From: Deltaproteobacteria bacterium
GTDB lineage: Bacteria > SAR324 > XYD2-FULL-50-16
Length of the DNA: 64,000 nt
NCBI GenBank assembly: GCA_018657625.1
Contig: JABHWU010000013.1
Location: 42,112 to 106,111 of the forward strand
Reading direction: 5' to 3'
Shown: in pieces, positions 61,438 through 64,000 of the stretch
How positions within the stretch are numbered: the stretch's first letter is position 1
Layout of the letters: every line of letters begins with the position of its first letter
Made by a program: the position numbers and the translations under genes
The notes under the pieces: generated by a model
What the model saw: the letters and a program-made list of their open reading frames with translations, nothing else
Told to the model about the DNA's origin: nothing
Database searches by the model: none

Positions 61438-64000
61438 TTAAAAATATTGAGGGAATATGTAGGTCATTTTTTTAACATAACTATCTCCGATACGCAGAAA
61501 ATACAGATTGTTTTTAGCACCTACTGTTGCTTCATATCGATATTTTTTGTTACCCACATATCTTTTTTTGATTTCTACGATTTTTCCCGGATTGATCAAA
61601 TATGAGCGGTGAATTCTCAACAATGAATCATCATTAAAATAAAGGTCCAGATTGGACAGGGAAATTCGTACTTCCCTGGGTTCAGGCTCATGTTCAATAT
61701 AAATATGACAATAAGGAGAATCAGCAGAAATATGTGAAATTCTGGATAGGTTAGGTTGAATTTCAGGAAGCGCTATTACCAACTGATTGCTCAACATAGA
61801 TTGAATATTGTGTTCGATGGTCTTGATTTGATCCATTAGATTGGACATAAATTCTTTATCCAACTCACTAAAAGGCATCCTGGCTTTATTTCGAAATAAA
61901 CAGATGATGCTTTCCTGACAACATTCAGGTATTAAAAAGACCAAATGACAGCCCAGAATTTCTTCACCATGCTCCAGGTCCCTGTAAAACTGGTAGATAG
62001 AGTCAGTTTCCTTGATGGTGTTGATAATGATGATTCGCTGCTCCGGATTATCCTGATATGGTTCAAGAATATCGATGGATGGTTGTTTCTCCAAAAACAG
62101 ATAATTTTCGGAATTAGGGTGATAGAAATTATCATCATTAAAAAGAACTGCGTTGGTCACTAACCGCGAGGAAACTAAATGGTCAACCGCAAAACTCAAC
62201 ATCTGCTCTCGTTCCTTAAATTCAGAAATTTGATTCGCGCAGTCACGCAAAAGCTGTAATTGTCTTTTAACAAGCAAATTCTTGAGGTGAACCCTAATCC
62301 TGGACAATAATTCAGGTTTCTCAAATGGTTTGGTAAGGTAATCATTAGCACCTATTGAAAAACCAGTTTCCACGTCTTTTCTACGATGGGAGGCGGTTAA
62401 AAACAAGATAGGCAAACTTTCGGCGGCAAACTTTTGACGAATGTTTCGACACACTTCAAACCCACTCATTTGAGGCATCATAATATCGAGTAAAATAAGA
62501 TCTGGAGGTCCGTTGGTATCGATCCAGTTCAGCGCTTCTATTCCGCTTTGTACACAATTGATAGAATACTTATAAGGAGTCAGATAGTTCATAACCACCT
62601 GTAGGTTAGTAATATCATCATCCACCACCAATAATTTGAACAGAGAATTTTGATCGATATTTAGTTGATATAGCGGTATCGGTGCCTTTTGGGGAACAAC
62701 CATCGGGGTGGCTAGTTTATTAACCTGGACAGACTCACTCACTGATGTGGCTATTGGAAGCTCAAATGTAAAACAATTACCAATATCATCGCCACTCTTT
62801 ATTGTAATGGAGCCGCCGTGTAACTCTACCAGTCGTTTTACAATCGCCAGCCCTAATCCGGCCCCATCATGATGGTGTTCGATTGTGCCGTTTCCTTGCT
62901 CAAAAGCGTTAAAAATTGATTGATACTTTTCAGCTGGAATAGGTTGATTTGGTGTTATAATGGAAATCGCAAGAAACTCATTGTTTTCCTGTGCTATCAC
63001 ACGTATAATACCTGTTTCTGTATATTTAATTGCATTGTTAACAAGGTTTTGAAATATCTGCTGCAAACGGTTTTCATCTGCCAGGACAAAGGGAAGATCA
63101 TTGTGCAAACCATTCTCAATTTGTAGTTTTTTATCACTAATTAGTGGTTGTGATATTTGGATGACAACCTTAAATACCTGGTTGATATCAAGTGGCTGTG
63201 GGTGAATTCGTAAGGTGCCATGCTTTAATTTAGAAAAATCCAGAATATCATCAACTAACCTAGATAAATGTTTACTAATGTTAACGATCATGGTTAAATT
63301 TGACTGCACTTCTATTAGTTGGTGACTGGCTAAATATTCTTTTAATGAGCGTGCAATGCCAATGACACCATGCAATGGTGTTCTTAATTCATGGGAAGTA
63401 TTGGCAAGAAATTCATCTTTCAATTGATCCATTTCTTGAAGTTTTCGATTGCTTTCCTCCAATTCTCTGGCATTTTCTGTAATTTTGCGCCTTGCCTGAA
63501 TCAAGTTCCGAACCATTTTGTCAAGTGTTGTTTCAAATATTTTCAACTCATCATAACTTTTACTTTTAATTTTAACTGATAATTTTTCCAAATTTTCAAA
63601 ATTTATTTGTTCTATTATTTCAATCAACTGACCCAGTGGTTTCGCTAACAATCTTCGAGACACGATTAAGAAAATACCCCATAATGCCATTGTCTTTAAT
63701 AATGAGCTAATAATGATTAGTGCAAATCCGTATTTCACCCGCTGCAAAACCGCATCCTGGCTGAAATAAATTGTTCCTTTTCCAATTTTTGTTTGAATAT
63801 TGGGATGTATTATTTCAAATTCGTAGAGATATTTGTTTCTGTTTAGATCAGGAATATGCTTTTGATACTTGTTATTAGCCGGCTGACGGTCTAGTGCCTT
63901 ATCAGTGGCCGACATGATAAGAGTCCCCTTTTCATCTTCAATTTCGACACTTTCAACAATAGATTGTTTACTTATGATATCAACAACTGAATAGGCACGC
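61438..64000 (-). CDS. Hybrid histidine kinase with receiver and LytTR DNA-binding domain (5' end outside window)
   Basis: The open frame continues past the window edge (the residues before the first in-window ATG read VVDIISKQSIVESVEIEDEK), so the N-terminus is missing. In order: a sensor part ending at a transmembrane helix (YGFALIIISSLLKTMALWGI), a HAMP-like linker, HisKA with the phospho-His in LANTSHELRTPLHGVIG, HATPase (NLVNNAIKYTETG; GAGLGLAIVKRLVELHGG), a receiver (KLLVVDDDITNLQVVMNYL; phospho-Asp in LILLDIMMPQMSGFEV), a spacer of about 165 residues, and a C-terminal LytTR domain (EPREVRISLSNLDLYFNDDS; LLRIHRSYLINPGKIVEIKK). A single polypeptide joins sensor, phosphorelay and DNA-binding. 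Confidence 0.9.
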   Translation of the reverse strand, partial: RAYSVVDIISKQSIVESVEIEDEKGTLIMSATDKALDRQPANNKYQKHIPDLNRNKYLYEFEIIHPNIQTKIGKGTIYFSQDAVLQRVKYGFALIIISSLLKTMALWGIFLIVSRRLLAKPLGQLIEIIEQINFENLEKLSVKIKSKSYDELKIFETTLDKMVRNLIQARRKITENARELEESNRKLQEMDQLKDEFLANTSHELRTPLHGVIGIARSLKEYLASHQLIEVQSNLTMIVNISKHLSRLVDDILDFSKLKHGTLRIHPQPLDINQVFKVVIQISQPLISDKKLQIENGLHNDLPFVLADENRLQQIFQNLVNNAIKYTETGIIRVIAQENNEFLAISIITPNQPIPAEKYQSIFNAFEQGNGTIEHHHDGAGLGLAIVKRLVELHGGSITIKSGDDIGNCFTFELPIATSVSESVQVNKLATPMVVPQKAPIPLYQLNIDQNSLFKLLVVDDDITNLQVVMNYLTPYKYSINCVQSGIEALNWIDTNGPPDLILLDIMMPQMSGFEVCRNIRQKFAAESLPILFLTASHRRKDVETGFSIGANDYLTKPFEKPELLSRIRVHLKNLLVKRQLQLLRDCANQISEFKEREQMLSFAVDHLVSSRLVTNAVLFNDDNFYHPNSENYLFLEKQPSIDILEPYQDNPEQRIIIINTIKETDSIYQFYRDLEHGEEILGCHLVFLIPECCQESIICLFRNKARMPFSELDKEFMSNLMDQIKTIEHNIQSMLSNQLVIALPEIQPNLSRISHISADSPYCHIYIEHEPEPREVRISLSNLDLYFNDDSLLRIHRSYLINPGKIVEIKKRYVGNKKYRYEATVGAKNNLYFLRIGDSYVKKMTYIFPQYF

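Noticed and set aside
1..64000. tRNA or rRNA genes
   Set aside because: No cloverleaf-like stretch with a GGTTCGAAT-type T arm and no rRNA blocks were seen on either strand.

Overview
The window is one 64-kb stretch of an AT-rich, Gram-negative bacterial chromosome. The envelope genes point that way: HflK/HflC, MltG, type II secretion GspM/GspN, an LpxR-type lipid A deacylase, an outer-membrane-type protein ending in Phe, and a FliN-family flagellar switch protein. The gene mix (KorAB ferredoxin oxidoreductase, class I fumarase, long-form LeuA, fused-E1 2-oxoacid dehydrogenase, FliN, GspN) would suit a deltaproteobacterium-like or SAR324-like lineage. That is inference; no rRNA or other phylogenetic marker is present to settle it. 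No tRNA, rRNA or CRISPR array was recognised.

Region by region. 1-4.3 kb: minus-strand envelope genes gspM-gspN-mltG, then hflK-hflC running off the left edge. 4.5-10.8 kb: coaBC, then the housekeeping run rplY(ctc)-pth-rpsF-rpsR-rplI and a class I fumarase. 11-21 kb: a small secreted protein, fliN, a broken ribD, coaX, a double-SPOR-like membrane protein, a TPR-like secreted protein, a degenerate kinase-like protein, a membrane protein, engB and a class A PBP with C-terminal cysteine repeats. 21-27.8 kb: korA-korB and, divergently, leuA behind a leader peptide with six consecutive leucine codons and a terminator (an attenuator). 27.8-36.4 kb: sugar and amino-acid metabolism genes (Gfo/Idh oxidoreductase, gnd, MarR regulator, LpxR, VOC protein, hemolysin III, RidA, MetC-like lyase) with decayed fragments between them. 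36.4-41 kb: a decayed reading region, two exported proteins, an orphan ParA ATPase and a GNAT acetyltransferase.

41.3-49 kb: a GntR regulator diverges from a 2-oxoacid dehydrogenase operon (E2, E3, fused E1alpha-beta), with two identical palindromic operators between them; transaldolase follows after a repeat-rich spacer. 49-53.6 kb: an accessory patch with a DUF4143 ATPase, fragments of an aminotransferase, of transaldolase and of a ligase-like protein, a recombinase remnant, a diheme cytochrome c and a decayed VapBC pair. 20-bp inverted repeats bracket 50.5-53.0 kb. 53.6-64 kb: glutarate degradation (gcdH plus a CoA-transferase, divergent LysR), a solute-binding protein, an NhaC-family antiporter with an N-carbamoylputrescine amidase, and a hybrid histidine kinase ending in a LytTR DNA-binding domain that runs off the right edge.

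Three features stand out. The leuA leader is a clean leucine attenuator. A 165-bp MITE-like element with terminal inverted repeats is present in two near-identical copies in opposite orientation. Intergenic regions from about 31 kb rightward carry several families of short dispersed repeats and gene fragments, a sign of ongoing genome rearrangement.
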